A DNA stretch of 64,000 nucleotides from DAORHV01 sp964458645 (GTDB lineage Bacteria > Patescibacteriota > Gracilibacteria > Peribacterales > Peribacteraceae), in the NCBI GenBank assembly GCA_964458645.1, contig CAYWJU010000005.1, positions 1 through 64,000 on the forward strand. Reading direction: 5' to 3'. The notes beneath the pieces were generated by a model that searched no databases, had not been told where the DNA came from, and worked only from the letters and a program-made list of their open reading frames with translations. The position numbers were made by a program, and so were the translations under genes. Position 1 is the first letter of the stretch. Each line of letters starts with the position of its first letter. This document shows, in pieces, positions 26,300-34,794 of the stretch.

Positions 26300-28072
26300 T
26301 CAGAACATCTGCTTCTCCCACAGTTCGTGGAAGCGGCCGTGCTTGGCGTGGAGTTCGGCGAACGTTCCCTGCTCGATGATCCGGCCGTCCTCCAGCACGA
26401 TGATGCGGTCCATCTCCTTTATTGTCGTAAGACGGTGTGCGATGACGACGGCGGTGACCTTCTGGAAAAACTGATGCAGTGAGTCACGGATTTTTTCTTC
26501 AGATTCCAAGTCCAGGTGCGATGTAGCCTCGTCCAAGAACAGAATATCCGGCTGCTTGAACACCGCCCGTGCAATGCCTACACGCTGTTTTTCGCCGCCC
26601 GACAGCTTGATTCCTTTCTCGCCGATGAGCGTCCGCATGCCGTCTGGCAGCCGAGCCAGGAAGTCCGTGACGTGGGCTGTCTCCACCGCTTGCCGCACCA
26701 GTGAATCATCGCCGGCTTGTTCCGGATTGGCCAACGTGATGTTGTCGCGCAGCGTGAAGTTGAAGACTTCGGTGTCCTGTAGCACGACCGCCGAGTGCTT
26801 AAAGAACGATGTTCGACGGATGTCGCGCAGTTTGGTCCCGCCGATGACAATGTTACCGCCGTAGTTCTCGTGCTCTTTCAGCAGCAGCTTGAACAGCGTG
26901 GATTTACCGGCGCCGGAAGTACCGACGATGCCGATGCGTTCGCCGCGTCGGATGCTGAATGACACGTCGTTGAGTACCATGCGGCCACCGCCGTAGCCAA
27001 ACGATACGTTGTTCAGCTCAATGCTCTCCCAATCAACGGGGAAATCCTGCTTGCCCTGAATTTGGTCGATGCCCAGCGGCTCGGCCAACATCTCGGTCAT
27101 CCGGAGCACACCGTATTTTGCGACGACAAAATCCAGCAAGACTTTGGCGAGTTCTTCGATGTTCTCCCAAATTTTGCGGAAGTATTCGATGAACAAAATC
27201 AGGAGCCCCAATTCGTAGCGGCCTGCGGCGATACCCATGCATATGAAGCCAATGGCGCACAGCGAGAATGCGTTGCCGTAGATCACCAGCACCCAGTCAC
27301 GGGATTGGTACCAGAAGGTCCGCTGCTTGATTGCCTCGAACGCGTAGGCGATTTTCTGCAGCATGCGGCTTTCCAGCGAGGAAGACATACCCAATACCTT
27401 CACGCTGCGGATGTTGTTGATCGCCTCGAACGTCAGTCCCTCAATGTCTTCTTCGCGTACGTTGACCTCGCGAGAGATGGCAGCAGTCCGTCTCATGAAG
27501 AATCCGGACAAGAACACGTAGCCGATCATGAAGCTCCCTACTGCGAGCGAAATATGAATGTCGAATGCGGCGAAAATCACGATGATGCCGACGAAGTTCA
27601 CGCTGATTTCCAGGAAGCTGTTGATCCACATGCGCAAAATGACATTCAGGCCTTCGCCGCCCTTCTGCATGCGCTTCATCTTGTTTCCGGAGTTCTCTCG
27701 TTCGTGCCATGACATGTCCAGCATGAACAAGTGCTGGATGGTTTGGAACTGCGCTTCCAGGCAGATCCGCTCGGCCAGCTGAAATCCTACAATCTTCGCC
27801 GTTTGTCTGGCGGAGATGAAGATGAAATACGACGCGGCGGCCAGGCCGATGTTCTGCCACACCGGCTGCAGGGATTGCCCGGCCTGGTACACGCTGATGA
27901 ATGAGATGATCTGCGACAGCGCGATGGCCGGGTAGAGCCGCACGATGTCTCCGGTCAGCCGCGACAGCGTGACGAACAAAAACCGCCACTTGTACGGCCT
28001 CACGAAACGCCACACATCACGTGCCAGCGCGATGTTCGAATAGGCCGGTGCAGGTGCGCCCACATGGCTCAT
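26300..28072 (-). CDS. ABC exporter, fused membrane and ATPase domains
   Basis: A 590-residue half-transporter working as a homo- or heterodimer. Six transmembrane helices fill residues 30-330. The ATPase follows with Walker A GTSGAGKST, signature LSGGEKQRVGIARA, Walker B ILFLDEATSHLD and the switch His in IAHRLTT. It is closest to the MsbA/MdlB-type exporters (lipid, peptide or drug); the substrate is unknown. It is divergent from the SLH/beta-propeller gene and convergent with the pilin-like gene. Confidence 0.92.
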   Translation of the reverse strand: MSHVGAPAPAYSNIALARDVWRFVRPYKWRFLFVTLSRLTGDIVRLYPAIALSQIISFISVYQAGQSLQPVWQNIGLAAASYFIFISARQTAKIVGFQLAERICLEAQFQTIQHLFMLDMSWHERENSGNKMKRMQKGGEGLNVILRMWINSFLEISVNFVGIIVIFAAFDIHISLAVGSFMIGYVFLSGFFMRRTAAISREVNVREEDIEGLTFEAINNIRSVKVLGMSSSLESRMLQKIAYAFEAIKQRTFWYQSRDWVLVIYGNAFSLCAIGFICMGIAAGRYELGLLILFIEYFRKIWENIEELAKVLLDFVVAKYGVLRMTEMLAEPLGIDQIQGKQDFPVDWESIELNNVSFGYGGGRMVLNDVSFSIRRGERIGIVGTSGAGKSTLFKLLLKEHENYGGNIVIGGTKLRDIRRTSFFKHSAVVLQDTEVFNFTLRDNITLANPEQAGDDSLVRQAVETAHVTDFLARLPDGMRTLIGEKGIKLSGGEKQRVGIARAVFKQPDILFLDEATSHLDLESEEKIRDSLHQFFQKVTAVVIAHRLTTIKEMDRIIVLEDGRIIEQGTFAELHAKHGRFHELWEKQMF

Positions 28073-28079
28073 GCAATTG

Positions 28080-28085
28080 ATTGTA
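28080..28085 (-). promoter_or_regulatory. -10 box of the ABC exporter gene
   Basis: TACAAT on the minus strand, 7 nt before the ATG at 28072, with a CTGTCA-like -35 at 17 nt. Transcript predicted leaderless. Confidence 0.68.
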
Positions 28086-28140
28086 ACCCTTTCCTTATTT
28101 ATTGACAGTCATTGAATATAGTTTTCTTGTGCGATCACAA

Positions 28141-28205
28141 TTGCACTGCCTTGTGCCTTGCTCTGAAACCGTGGTGATTCAACCTTGCACTGCCCCTGAA
28201 CCGTG
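28141..28205 (+). repeat. Direct repeat in a divergent intergenic region
   Basis: TTGCACTGCC occurs at 28141-28150 and 28185-28194; each is followed by a CTGAA(A)CCGTG block (28163-28173 and 28196-28205). The repeat lies between the divergent ABC exporter and SLH/beta-propeller genes, about 90-150 nt before the latter. It could hold regulator sites. Confidence 0.5.
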
Positions 28206-28292
28206 ACCCCTTCGCGTAATTTTTGCGTAGGATGTTCGTCAGCTATGCATGCAAGGCCCTCTTGCGCCCCATATTTCCTCCCTTTTCTTACG

Positions 28293-30920
28293 ATGAAACT
28301 TCGTTTTCTCCTGCGCGCAGCGGCAGGCACGCTGCTTCTCGCATTAGTTGTCAATGCGCTGCCACAATCCGTGTTCGGATTCTCTGACTTGAGTTCCACT
28401 TCGCCGTATTCCAAGGCGATTGAGTCGCTGAAAGACCGCGGCGTGGTCAGCGGTTATGCCGACGGCACCTTCCGGGAAAGCGCGCTCGTGAATCGAGCCG
28501 AATTTCTGAAGATCGTTCTTGGCTCGCGCTTGAGCGTGAGCGGTGAGTCATTGGGCGCCGGATCAAATTGCTTCGATGACGTTCGCACCAACGACTGGTT
28601 TGCATCGTGGGTATGCACAGCGAAGGCCGAGGGCATCGTTTCCGGTTATGACAACGGTGACTTCAAACCCGAGCAGAACATCAATTTCGTCGAGGCCAGC
28701 AAGATTCTGGCTCTCGCGTTCAAGCAGCAGGGAAATGTGTACAGCAACGATTGGTTCGAGCAGTACGTTCGTGCGCTGGAGGATTCCAAAGCAATTCCTA
28801 CGAGCATTTCCGCATTGGATAAGCCCGTCACGCGCGGCGAAATGGCCGAAATGATGTGGCGTCTTACGGACAATGTCACCGATCGACCGACGAAGGGCTT
28901 TCTGAATATCAAACACCCTGAGTTGGCCATCAATACGTCTTCAGACTCTCTCCAGAAGGTGTCGTCTTGCCGCGATCTCCAAGCATTGGCAAGCGAGTCG
29001 AACAACGGCGGATATACGAACGACGGCTACGCAATGCGCCGTGGCATGATGATGGAGGGTGATATGGCTCCCATGGCCAACGCCGAGAAAGCCATGGATT
29101 CAGCAGTTCCTGCCGGAGCAATGCCGAAGACCGGCGGCTCTAGCGGAGGAGGCGATTATTCCCAGACCAATGTGCAGGTGGAGGGTGTGGATGAAGGCGA
29201 TATGGTGAAGACCGATGGCACGTACCTGTACATCGCCGGGCCAAGCCATGGTTCCAAGGTGTTCATCGTGAAGGCCGTACCGAGCTCCGCCATGAACCGC
29301 GTCGCCACCATCGATTTGGGCAACGATGAGTCCATGCCGCAGGAGTTGTACATCGATGGCAATCGCCTTGTTGTCGTCAGCAGCACTTGGCGCCAGAGCA
29401 ACAGCCGTTCTTCGGGCTCTGACACCACTGCCGAACAGGATATCGCTCCGGCCGGCAAAATGATGATGCCGTACCCGGGCTATTACTATCAGCAGAACCG
29501 CACCGAGGTGCGCACGTATAACGTTGCCGATCATGCTGATCCCAAGCTGGTGCGCACGGTCTCGTTCGATGGCACCCGCGTGAGCACGCGTCGCATCGAC
29601 GACAAGTTGTACCTCGTCATGAATCGCAATTTGGGATGGGGCGGTTACCCCATGCCCATGGCGGCAAACGTTAAGGCTTCGACCTCGGTCAGCGAGACCG
29701 ATGTCGGCATTCCTACCTTCAGTGACTCCGCGGTCTCCGGTGGCAAGGAAGCCCCAGTCGTCCGTTGTGGCGATGTGTCCATTCTTCCGCACGTACCGCA
29801 GCCGGAATACATGATCGTAGCCGTTGTGCCGCTCAACAGCGCCACTGCCGAGGTGAAGCGCGAGCTTGTGGTCGGCAGCGCGCAGAACATCTACGCATCA
29901 CTCAAGAATTTGTATGTTGCCACCCCGCGATGGAATTACGTCTGGGATGGACGCGGCGGCAACAGCTCTTCGACGCAGCTGTACCGTTTTGAATTCACGA
30001 ACGACGGCGTGGACCTGAAGTCACAAGGCTCGGTACCCGGAACGATCCTCAACCAGTTCTCCATGGATGAATACGGCGAGTCATTCCGCATCGCCACGAC
30101 TAAGCAGGAGACCTGGAGCAACGAAGGAAAAGTACAACCGTCCACCAACAACCTGTATGTCTTGAATCGAAGCCTGGAGCGGGTCGGCGAGATTGAGGAC
30201 ATTGCGCCGGGAGAGAATATTCACTCGGTCCGTTTCATGGGTGATCGTACGTACATGGTGACCTTTAAGCAGGTCGATCCGTTGTTCGTCATCGATACCA
30301 GTGATCCTCGTCACCCCAAGATTTTGGGCAAATTGAAGATCCCCGGATACAGTGACTACCTCCATCCGTACGACGCGACGCACGTCATCGGCTTTGGCAA
30401 GGAGGTCGACGAGTCCATCGATAAAGACAAGGTGCATTCCGACAACGCGGTCTATTACACCGCAGTGCTCGGCATGAAAGTCTCCATGTTCGATGTCTCC
30501 GATGTCGAACATCCGAAGGAAATGTTCAAGACGGTGATCGGTGACCGTGGCACCGAAAGCCCGTTGCTCACCGACCACCATGCGCTCTTGTTCGAGAAAG
30601 ATCGCAATCTGCTCGCGTTCCCGGTTACGGTCATGAGTCTGCCGAATGGCGCAAAGCCCACCGACGAGTCGGCCTACCCGACTGCCACCTTCCAGGGTGT
30701 GTACGTGTACGACATCTCGCTGAACGGCCTCACCCTCAAGGGGAAGATCAGTCACTACGGCGAAGATGCCTACCTGAAAGCCGGTGACAACTGGTATCCG
30801 TCCGGCAGCGACATCGAGCGCATCGTGCGCATCGACGACTCGCTGTACACCATTTCGCCTATGCAGGTGCAGAGCCACACCGAGGAGTCTGTGAAACTCG
30901 AAGGCAGCGTGGAGCTCTAG
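28293..30920 (+). CDS. SLH-anchored secreted beta-propeller protein
   Basis: An 875-residue exported protein. The signal peptide ends near residue 29 (SVFGFSD). Three SLH domains cover about 30-195 (FSDLSSTSPYSKAIESLKD, CFDDVRTNDWFASWV and a third around SNDWFEQYVRALEDS). After a Met/Gly-rich linker, residues from about 285 match the secreted C-terminal beta-propeller family, with its signature TNVQVEGVDEGDMVKTDGTY. That family is widespread in archaea and Bacillus and has no established activity. The start at 28293 gives a proper signal peptide. A terminator follows. Confidence 0.9.
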   Translation: MKLRFLLRAAAGTLLLALVVNALPQSVFGFSDLSSTSPYSKAIESLKDRGVVSGYADGTFRESALVNRAEFLKIVLGSRLSVSGESLGAGSNCFDDVRTNDWFASWVCTAKAEGIVSGYDNGDFKPEQNINFVEASKILALAFKQQGNVYSNDWFEQYVRALEDSKAIPTSISALDKPVTRGEMAEMMWRLTDNVTDRPTKGFLNIKHPELAINTSSDSLQKVSSCRDLQALASESNNGGYTNDGYAMRRGMMMEGDMAPMANAEKAMDSAVPAGAMPKTGGSSGGGDYSQTNVQVEGVDEGDMVKTDGTYLYIAGPSHGSKVFIVKAVPSSAMNRVATIDLGNDESMPQELYIDGNRLVVVSSTWRQSNSRSSGSDTTAEQDIAPAGKMMMPYPGYYYQQNRTEVRTYNVADHADPKLVRTVSFDGTRVSTRRIDDKLYLVMNRNLGWGGYPMPMAANVKASTSVSETDVGIPTFSDSAVSGGKEAPVVRCGDVSILPHVPQPEYMIVAVVPLNSATAEVKRELVVGSAQNIYASLKNLYVATPRWNYVWDGRGGNSSSTQLYRFEFTNDGVDLKSQGSVPGTILNQFSMDEYGESFRIATTKQETWSNEGKVQPSTNNLYVLNRSLERVGEIEDIAPGENIHSVRFMGDRTYMVTFKQVDPLFVIDTSDPRHPKILGKLKIPGYSDYLHPYDATHVIGFGKEVDESIDKDKVHSDNAVYYTAVLGMKVSMFDVSDVEHPKEMFKTVIGDRGTESPLLTDHHALLFEKDRNLLAFPVTVMSLPNGAKPTDESAYPTATFQGVYVYDISLNGLTLKGKISHYGEDAYLKAGDNWYPSGSDIERIVRIDDSLYTISPMQVQSHTEESVKLEGSVEL

Positions 30921-30938
30921 GTCGTCTTGAGTCACAAG

Positions 30939-30967
30939 AACCGGGTGCCGTGCGCATCCGGTTTTTT
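30939..30967 (+). terminator. Rho-independent terminator
   Basis: AACCGG...CCGGTT stem with an inner GGTGC/GCGCATCC part and a T6 run, 18 nt after the stop of the beta-propeller gene. Confidence 0.85.
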
Positions 30968-30980
30968 AATGACGGAAGGC

Positions 30981-31008
30981 TTGACAAAAATGCGAAAATA
31001 ACAATAAT
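30981..31008 (+). promoter_or_regulatory. Promoter of the 31017 gene pair
   Basis: TTGACA (30981-30986), 16-nt spacer, AATAAT (31003-31008). The ATG at 31017 is 8 nt past the box, so the transcript is predicted to be almost leaderless. Confidence 0.75.
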
Positions 31009-31016
31009 GCCGGTCT

Positions 31017-31316
31017 ATGTCGATTCCCGAACGCACCCCAGATCTTGCCGTTGGCCCCGAGGATGCCGAAATGTCGCTCATCCGCCGCACCTGCGATGCC
31101 GAAGACGCCGCCCGCACCGTACTTGCACCGTACAACCAGGCGCTTGCCACACGCGAGGCCATGGATGCTGCTCACGCCGAATTGGCTGCCGTGCTCAAAC
31201 TCCAGTTGGCTCGCGGCCGCCACACCCGCATGGACTTTGTCATCAGCTTGCAGGCCAAAATGGGGGAGCTTGGCAAGCGTCTGATTAGCATCGCCGAGCC
31301 CGATGTCGTCGCCTGA
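31017..31316 (+). CDS. Small helical hypothetical protein
   Basis: A 99-residue soluble protein, Ala/Arg/Glu-rich and probably a helical hairpin (heptad-like segment from about residue 25 to 75). No known motif recognised. It has a clear promoter and shares 14 nt with the next gene, so the two are probably translationally coupled. Confidence 0.72.
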   Translation: MSIPERTPDLAVGPEDAEMSLIRRTCDAEDAARTVLAPYNQALATREAMDAAHAELAAVLKLQLARGRHTRMDFVISLQAKMGELGKRLISIAEPDVVA

Positions 31317-31629
31317 AGCGTTGCTGACGGCGGTCATCATGGAGGAGCCAGAGGCTCCCGTCGTTCCGCGTGAACGCACGCGTGCCGAAATCGATGCCGA
31401 ACGAGATGCTGCATTCGACCGCGATCCGCATTTTCAGTGGCTGCTCGCGCAGCGTAACGCGGCGGTGGTGCGTATCCGCGCCGCCATCATCGCCGATCAG
31501 CAGAACGGGGGAGTAGTCTCGGAACGTGTGCTGAACCTCATTCGCGGGTTCAAGGAGGACTGGCAGGATTTCCGGTTCGGGGACCTTATTTCCTACGACT
31601 CAGTATTCGAGGACTCCGATCGCGGGTAG
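31303..31629 (+). CDS. Small acidic hypothetical protein
   Basis: A 108-residue protein, acidic at both ends, with a central helical segment (RAEIDAERDAAFDRDPHFQ). No family recognised. Its ATG lies inside the last codons of the preceding gene in another frame (14-nt overlap), a common sign of translational coupling. Confidence 0.68.
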   Translation: MSSPEALLTAVIMEEPEAPVVPRERTRAEIDAERDAAFDRDPHFQWLLAQRNAAVVRIRAAIIADQQNGGVVSERVLNLIRGFKEDWQDFRFGDLISYDSVFEDSDRG

Positions 31630-31638
31630 AGTGTTGCC

Positions 31639-32373
31639 ATGGGAAAGAAGAAGCAAACCGTGTCGGTCGACCGCATCCTCTATAAGGATGACTGGCTTTT
31701 GGCGGTGAACAAGCTTGGCGGCGAGCTGGCGGTTGCCGGCAGCGGCCGCATGGATCGCTTGCCGTTGCTCGACTTCTTGAAAGAGGAGTATCCCGAATTG
31801 CAGCCAGTTCACCGCTTGGACTTTGAGACGTCCGGTGTTCTGGTATTCGCACGCACGCCGCAGGTACTGGAGAAAATTTTGTCTTCCAAGTTCGCCGGTT
31901 GGGTGAAAACGTATCGCGCACTCATCATGGGCCGCCCCACAGCTCCCAAAGGCAGCATCGACATTCCATTGCAGGCCCGCAGCGGCCGCGGCACCGTGCA
32001 GGTTTCCACCAAATACTCGGTGCTCGATTCCTTCGGGCCGGTCGGCTACGTGGAGGCCGTCATTGAGCGCGGTCAGTTCCACCAAATCCGCCGCCACTTC
32101 GCTGCCATTCAGCATCCGCTGGTGCTGGACGACGAACACGGCGACAAGAAGTTCAACAAATTGTTCTCCAAGACGTTCGAGTATCGCCGCTTCTTCCTGC
32201 ATGCGATCTCGGTGGATTTCCCGCATCCGGTTACCGGCGTCATGACGCGCATCGAGGCGCCACTGCCGCGCCAATTCAACGACGTGATCGAGAAGATGAA
32301 GCAGCGCGTTGCCGATATGAAGAAGCCCGTGCCGTTAAAAAAGTTCCGACCGCAGCAGAAAAAGCTCCGCTGA
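31639..32373 (+). CDS. RluA-family pseudouridine synthase
   Basis: Isomerises uridine to pseudouridine in rRNA or tRNA. The 244-residue protein carries the catalytic motif HRLDFETSG (Asp is the nucleophile) and the RluA-type FHQIRRHFAAIQHPL region. There is no N-terminal S4 domain and the C-terminus is a Lys/Arg tail. The target position cannot be predicted. A TAGAGT -10 box ends 6 nt before the ATG. The 3' end overlaps the convergent membrane-protein gene by 98 nt. Confidence 0.92.
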   Translation: MGKKKQTVSVDRILYKDDWLLAVNKLGGELAVAGSGRMDRLPLLDFLKEEYPELQPVHRLDFETSGVLVFARTPQVLEKILSSKFAGWVKTYRALIMGRPTAPKGSIDIPLQARSGRGTVQVSTKYSVLDSFGPVGYVEAVIERGQFHQIRRHFAAIQHPLVLDDEHGDKKFNKLFSKTFEYRRFFLHAISVDFPHPVTGVMTRIEAPLPRQFNDVIEKMKQRVADMKKPVPLKKFRPQQKKLR

Positions 32374-33124
32374 TCAGGAAGGCGGCCACCGTTCCTCCAA
32401 CAGTCCCAAACGCCGGAAACGCTGCCGCTGCCGCAAAGAGGAAGATGAGAGGGGAGATGGCGCCGATAGGCATGTTGCGCACGATGCCGCTCAATGATTG
32501 CGCTCCGCGGCTGCGGTGCAGAATCAGCATACTCGAGAGGTTTGCGGCCGGGAACGCACTGAACATGCCGCCCCAGAAAACACCCAGTGTTTTGGACAAC
32601 AACACGACAGTAGCGATGATTGCACCCGCGAAGCACGATCGCAGCACAATGTCGGTAGTCGTGAAATGCATTCGGACCGGTGCGGCGTCTTTTGCCAGGC
32701 GACGGAACACCAGATGCGCAATGATCACAGCGACGGCGAATCCCGCGATCGAAAGGAGAGGCCGGTTGAATTGCCAGTATGCCAGTGACGCGGTGAGCGA
32801 GAACCAAAAAACCAGTCCCGCCACGGTTGCCACAGCCATGCCAGTGACTTTGCCCGCTACTCGAAGTGCGACGAGTACGTAGACCACGTTGAACAGGAGT
32901 GTCACGCCGAACGTCAGTGGCAATGCCGGTGCAATTTCAGCCACGCGCGCGGGTCCTAGTGTCCATCCGATGAAGAAAAAGCTGAGCACCATCGTCGATG
33001 GCAAATTTAAGATGATGCCCGCGATGGCGGGCGGAACACGTTCGGCAGCCAGCGACAACAGCGCGATGAAAGCGCCGCCCACCACGAATGAAACGACCAA
33101 TTGTGCGGCGAGTGCCTGCGTCAT
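32276..33124 (-). CDS. Polytopic membrane protein, unknown family
   Basis: A 282-residue protein with about nine hydrophobic helices and few charged loops, consistent with a small transporter or lipid-handling protein; I do not recognise the family. The start at 33124 follows a TACAGT -10 box by 6 nt; longer open frames upstream run over the trpS start. The last helix and a basic tail are encoded inside the 3' end of the pseudouridine synthase gene on the opposite strand. Confidence 0.75.
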   Translation of the reverse strand: MTQALAAQLVVSFVVGGAFIALLSLAAERVPPAIAGIILNLPSTMVLSFFFIGWTLGPARVAEIAPALPLTFGVTLLFNVVYVLVALRVAGKVTGMAVATVAGLVFWFSLTASLAYWQFNRPLLSIAGFAVAVIIAHLVFRRLAKDAAPVRMHFTTTDIVLRSCFAGAIIATVVLLSKTLGVFWGGMFSAFPAANLSSMLILHRSRGAQSLSGIVRNMPIGAISPLIFLFAAAAAFPAFGTVGGTVAAFLISGAFSAAVGTFLTARASSYRQRAASSSRSRR

Positions 33125-33130
33125 GCCGAT

Positions 33131-33163
33131 ACTGTAGAGCACCCTGCGTAGCGGTGCTACACT
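33131..33163. promoter_or_regulatory. Divergent promoter pair between membrane-protein gene and trpS
   Basis: Minus strand: TACAGT (33136-33131), 6 nt before the ATG at 33124. Plus strand: extended -10 TGC-TACACT (33155-33163), 6 nt before the trpS ATG at 33170. Both transcripts are predicted leaderless and the two -10 boxes are only about 20 bp apart. Confidence 0.7.
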
Positions 33164-33169
33164 CGGCAC

Positions 33170-34126
33170 ATGCGCGTCCTTTCTGGAATCCAGCCGTCGG
33201 GTATCGCCCACTTGGGAAACTATTTCGGCTACATAAAACCCAACGTCGAATTGCAGAAAGAAGGAGATGTCACGCTGATGATCGCCGACCTGCACGCCCT
33301 CACGACTGTGCATGATCCGGCCGTGCTGCAGAAATGTCGCATGGACGTCGCCACCGACCTGCTGGCCTGCGGTTTCCAGGGAACATTGTTCTTCCAGTCC
33401 GAGGTGCTGGCCCATACTGAATTGTCGTGGATTTTATCGTGCGTCACCCCCATGGGCTTGCTGGAGCGTGCGGTGAGCTACAAAGACAAGGTACAGCAGG
33501 GGTTGGAGTCCAATGTCGGCCTCTTCACCTACCCGGTGCTGCAGGCGGCTGACATCTTGTTGTACCAAGCCGATACCGTTCCAGTGGGGAAGGATCAGAA
33601 GCAGCACATCGAGATGGCGCGCGACATTGCACAGAAATTCAACACGCAGTACGGAGCCAATTTTTTCGTGTTGCCCGAGCCCAAGATTCGCGAGGACGTG
33701 GCAGTGGTGCCGGGTGTCGACGGCCGCAAGATGAGCAAGAGCTACCAGAACACTGTGCCGATCTTCGGTGACGAGAAAGTCATCCAAAAGGCGATTATGG
33801 GCATAAAGACCGATTCCAAGGGCGTGGAAGAGCCGAAAGAGCCGGAGACGTGTATTCCGTTCCAGATCCACAAGCTCTTCCTGGATGCAGCGGGTTCCAA
33901 GGCGTTGGCCGACAAGTACAAGGCCGGAGGCATGGGCTACGGCGATGCCAAAAAAATGCTGTTCGCCGCGTATATGGACCACTTCGGAGCCATGCGCAAG
34001 AAGCGTGCCGAGCTGGAAGCGAAGCCCGAGTTCGTCCGCGAGGCACTCAAGAAGGGTGCGGCGCATGCTCGTGCTATTGCCGAACAGACTCTCGATTCCG
34101 CTTACAAGGCGGTGGGACTCCGCTAG
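33170..34126 (+). CDS. trpS: Tryptophanyl-tRNA synthetase
   Basis: Class Ic synthetase charging tRNA-Trp, 318 residues (normal for the short bacterial form). The HIGH-equivalent PSGIAHLGNYFG is at residues 8-19 and GRKMSKSYQN contains the KMSKS loop (residues 187-191). Tryptophan-pocket segments (YPVLQAADILLY, GKDQKQHIEMARDIA) are intact. Confidence 0.97.
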   Translation: MRVLSGIQPSGIAHLGNYFGYIKPNVELQKEGDVTLMIADLHALTTVHDPAVLQKCRMDVATDLLACGFQGTLFFQSEVLAHTELSWILSCVTPMGLLERAVSYKDKVQQGLESNVGLFTYPVLQAADILLYQADTVPVGKDQKQHIEMARDIAQKFNTQYGANFFVLPEPKIREDVAVVPGVDGRKMSKSYQNTVPIFGDEKVIQKAIMGIKTDSKGVEEPKEPETCIPFQIHKLFLDAAGSKALADKYKAGGMGYGDAKKMLFAAYMDHFGAMRKKRAELEAKPEFVREALKKGAAHARAIAEQTLDSAYKAVGLR

Positions 34127-34183
34127 GAGATTGAAAAAAGCGGTCAAAAGGAGTATACTTTCTTTGACATACCAACATCCATC

Positions 34184-34723
34184 ATGCGCAGGAAAAAGAA
34201 ATCCATTCATCTGTCGATCATCCAGCCGATGCTCGCTTCCGTTCTCATGGCGACATCCATTCCGCTGGTGACATTGGCGGCGACTCGCACCGATGCAGAC
34301 GTTGGTGCAGACAGTCCTATCTACCAGAATTTCAATCCACGCGCCGATCAGACTTCATTGTTCAACCAAGCCGAGCTCCGCAAGGCTCATCGCATGCGTT
34401 ACGGTTCCTCGTCCAGCGTTGCGAACATTTCTTCTTCCGTCTCGTCCGCCACTTCTTCGTTGCCGCCGTGCGCAGCGCCGGAGGCCGCTTCGACCGACGA
34501 AGAGGGCACGTTCTCCTCGGATTCCATGTTGCGGTACGACGACCTGACCGACACCGAGAAGACTGAACTTCGCAAACAGATCCGCATCGGCGGCTGTCCG
34601 TACGATGTGCTGCCCGGTTACCGCCAGCTGTGCGAACTCATGTTGAAACAGCACCGTGCCATTCACCCGGCCGCAGTGCCGTCCGCCGACGCCGAGCAGA
34701 ACCGCTTCAACGTGAACGACTAA
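34184..34723 (+). CDS. Secreted Ser-rich hypothetical protein
   Basis: A 179-residue exported protein: basic n-region, hydrophobic core and probable cleavage after LAAT near residue 33. Then a serine-rich linker (about 72-90), a Cys-containing segment and a small helical domain with a second Cys pair (GGCPYD, RQLC). No family recognised. A TATACT -10 at 34154-34159 leaves a leader of about 18 nt. A strong terminator follows. Confidence 0.75.
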   Translation: MRRKKKSIHLSIIQPMLASVLMATSIPLVTLAATRTDADVGADSPIYQNFNPRADQTSLFNQAELRKAHRMRYGSSSSVANISSSVSSATSSLPPCAAPEAASTDEEGTFSSDSMLRYDDLTDTEKTELRKQIRIGGCPYDVLPGYRQLCELMLKQHRAIHPAAVPSADAEQNRFNVND

Positions 34724-34736
34724 TTTCTAAAAATGA

Positions 34737-34765
34737 ACGACAGCGGTGTGTCCGTTGTCGTTTTT
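34737..34765 (+). terminator. Rho-independent terminator
   Basis: ACGACAGCGG / CCGTTGTCGT stem (10 bp, one G-T), 5-nt loop, T5 run; 13 nt after the stop at 34723 and just before the next promoter. Confidence 0.88.
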
Positions 34766-34794
34766 GGAATGGGTGATCCTGTACCATGGCGCTC

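Noticed and set aside
34143..34170. Second promoter TTTGACA at 34164 on the plus strand
   Set aside because: No -10 box at proper spacing; the TATACT at 34154 explains the gene at 34184.
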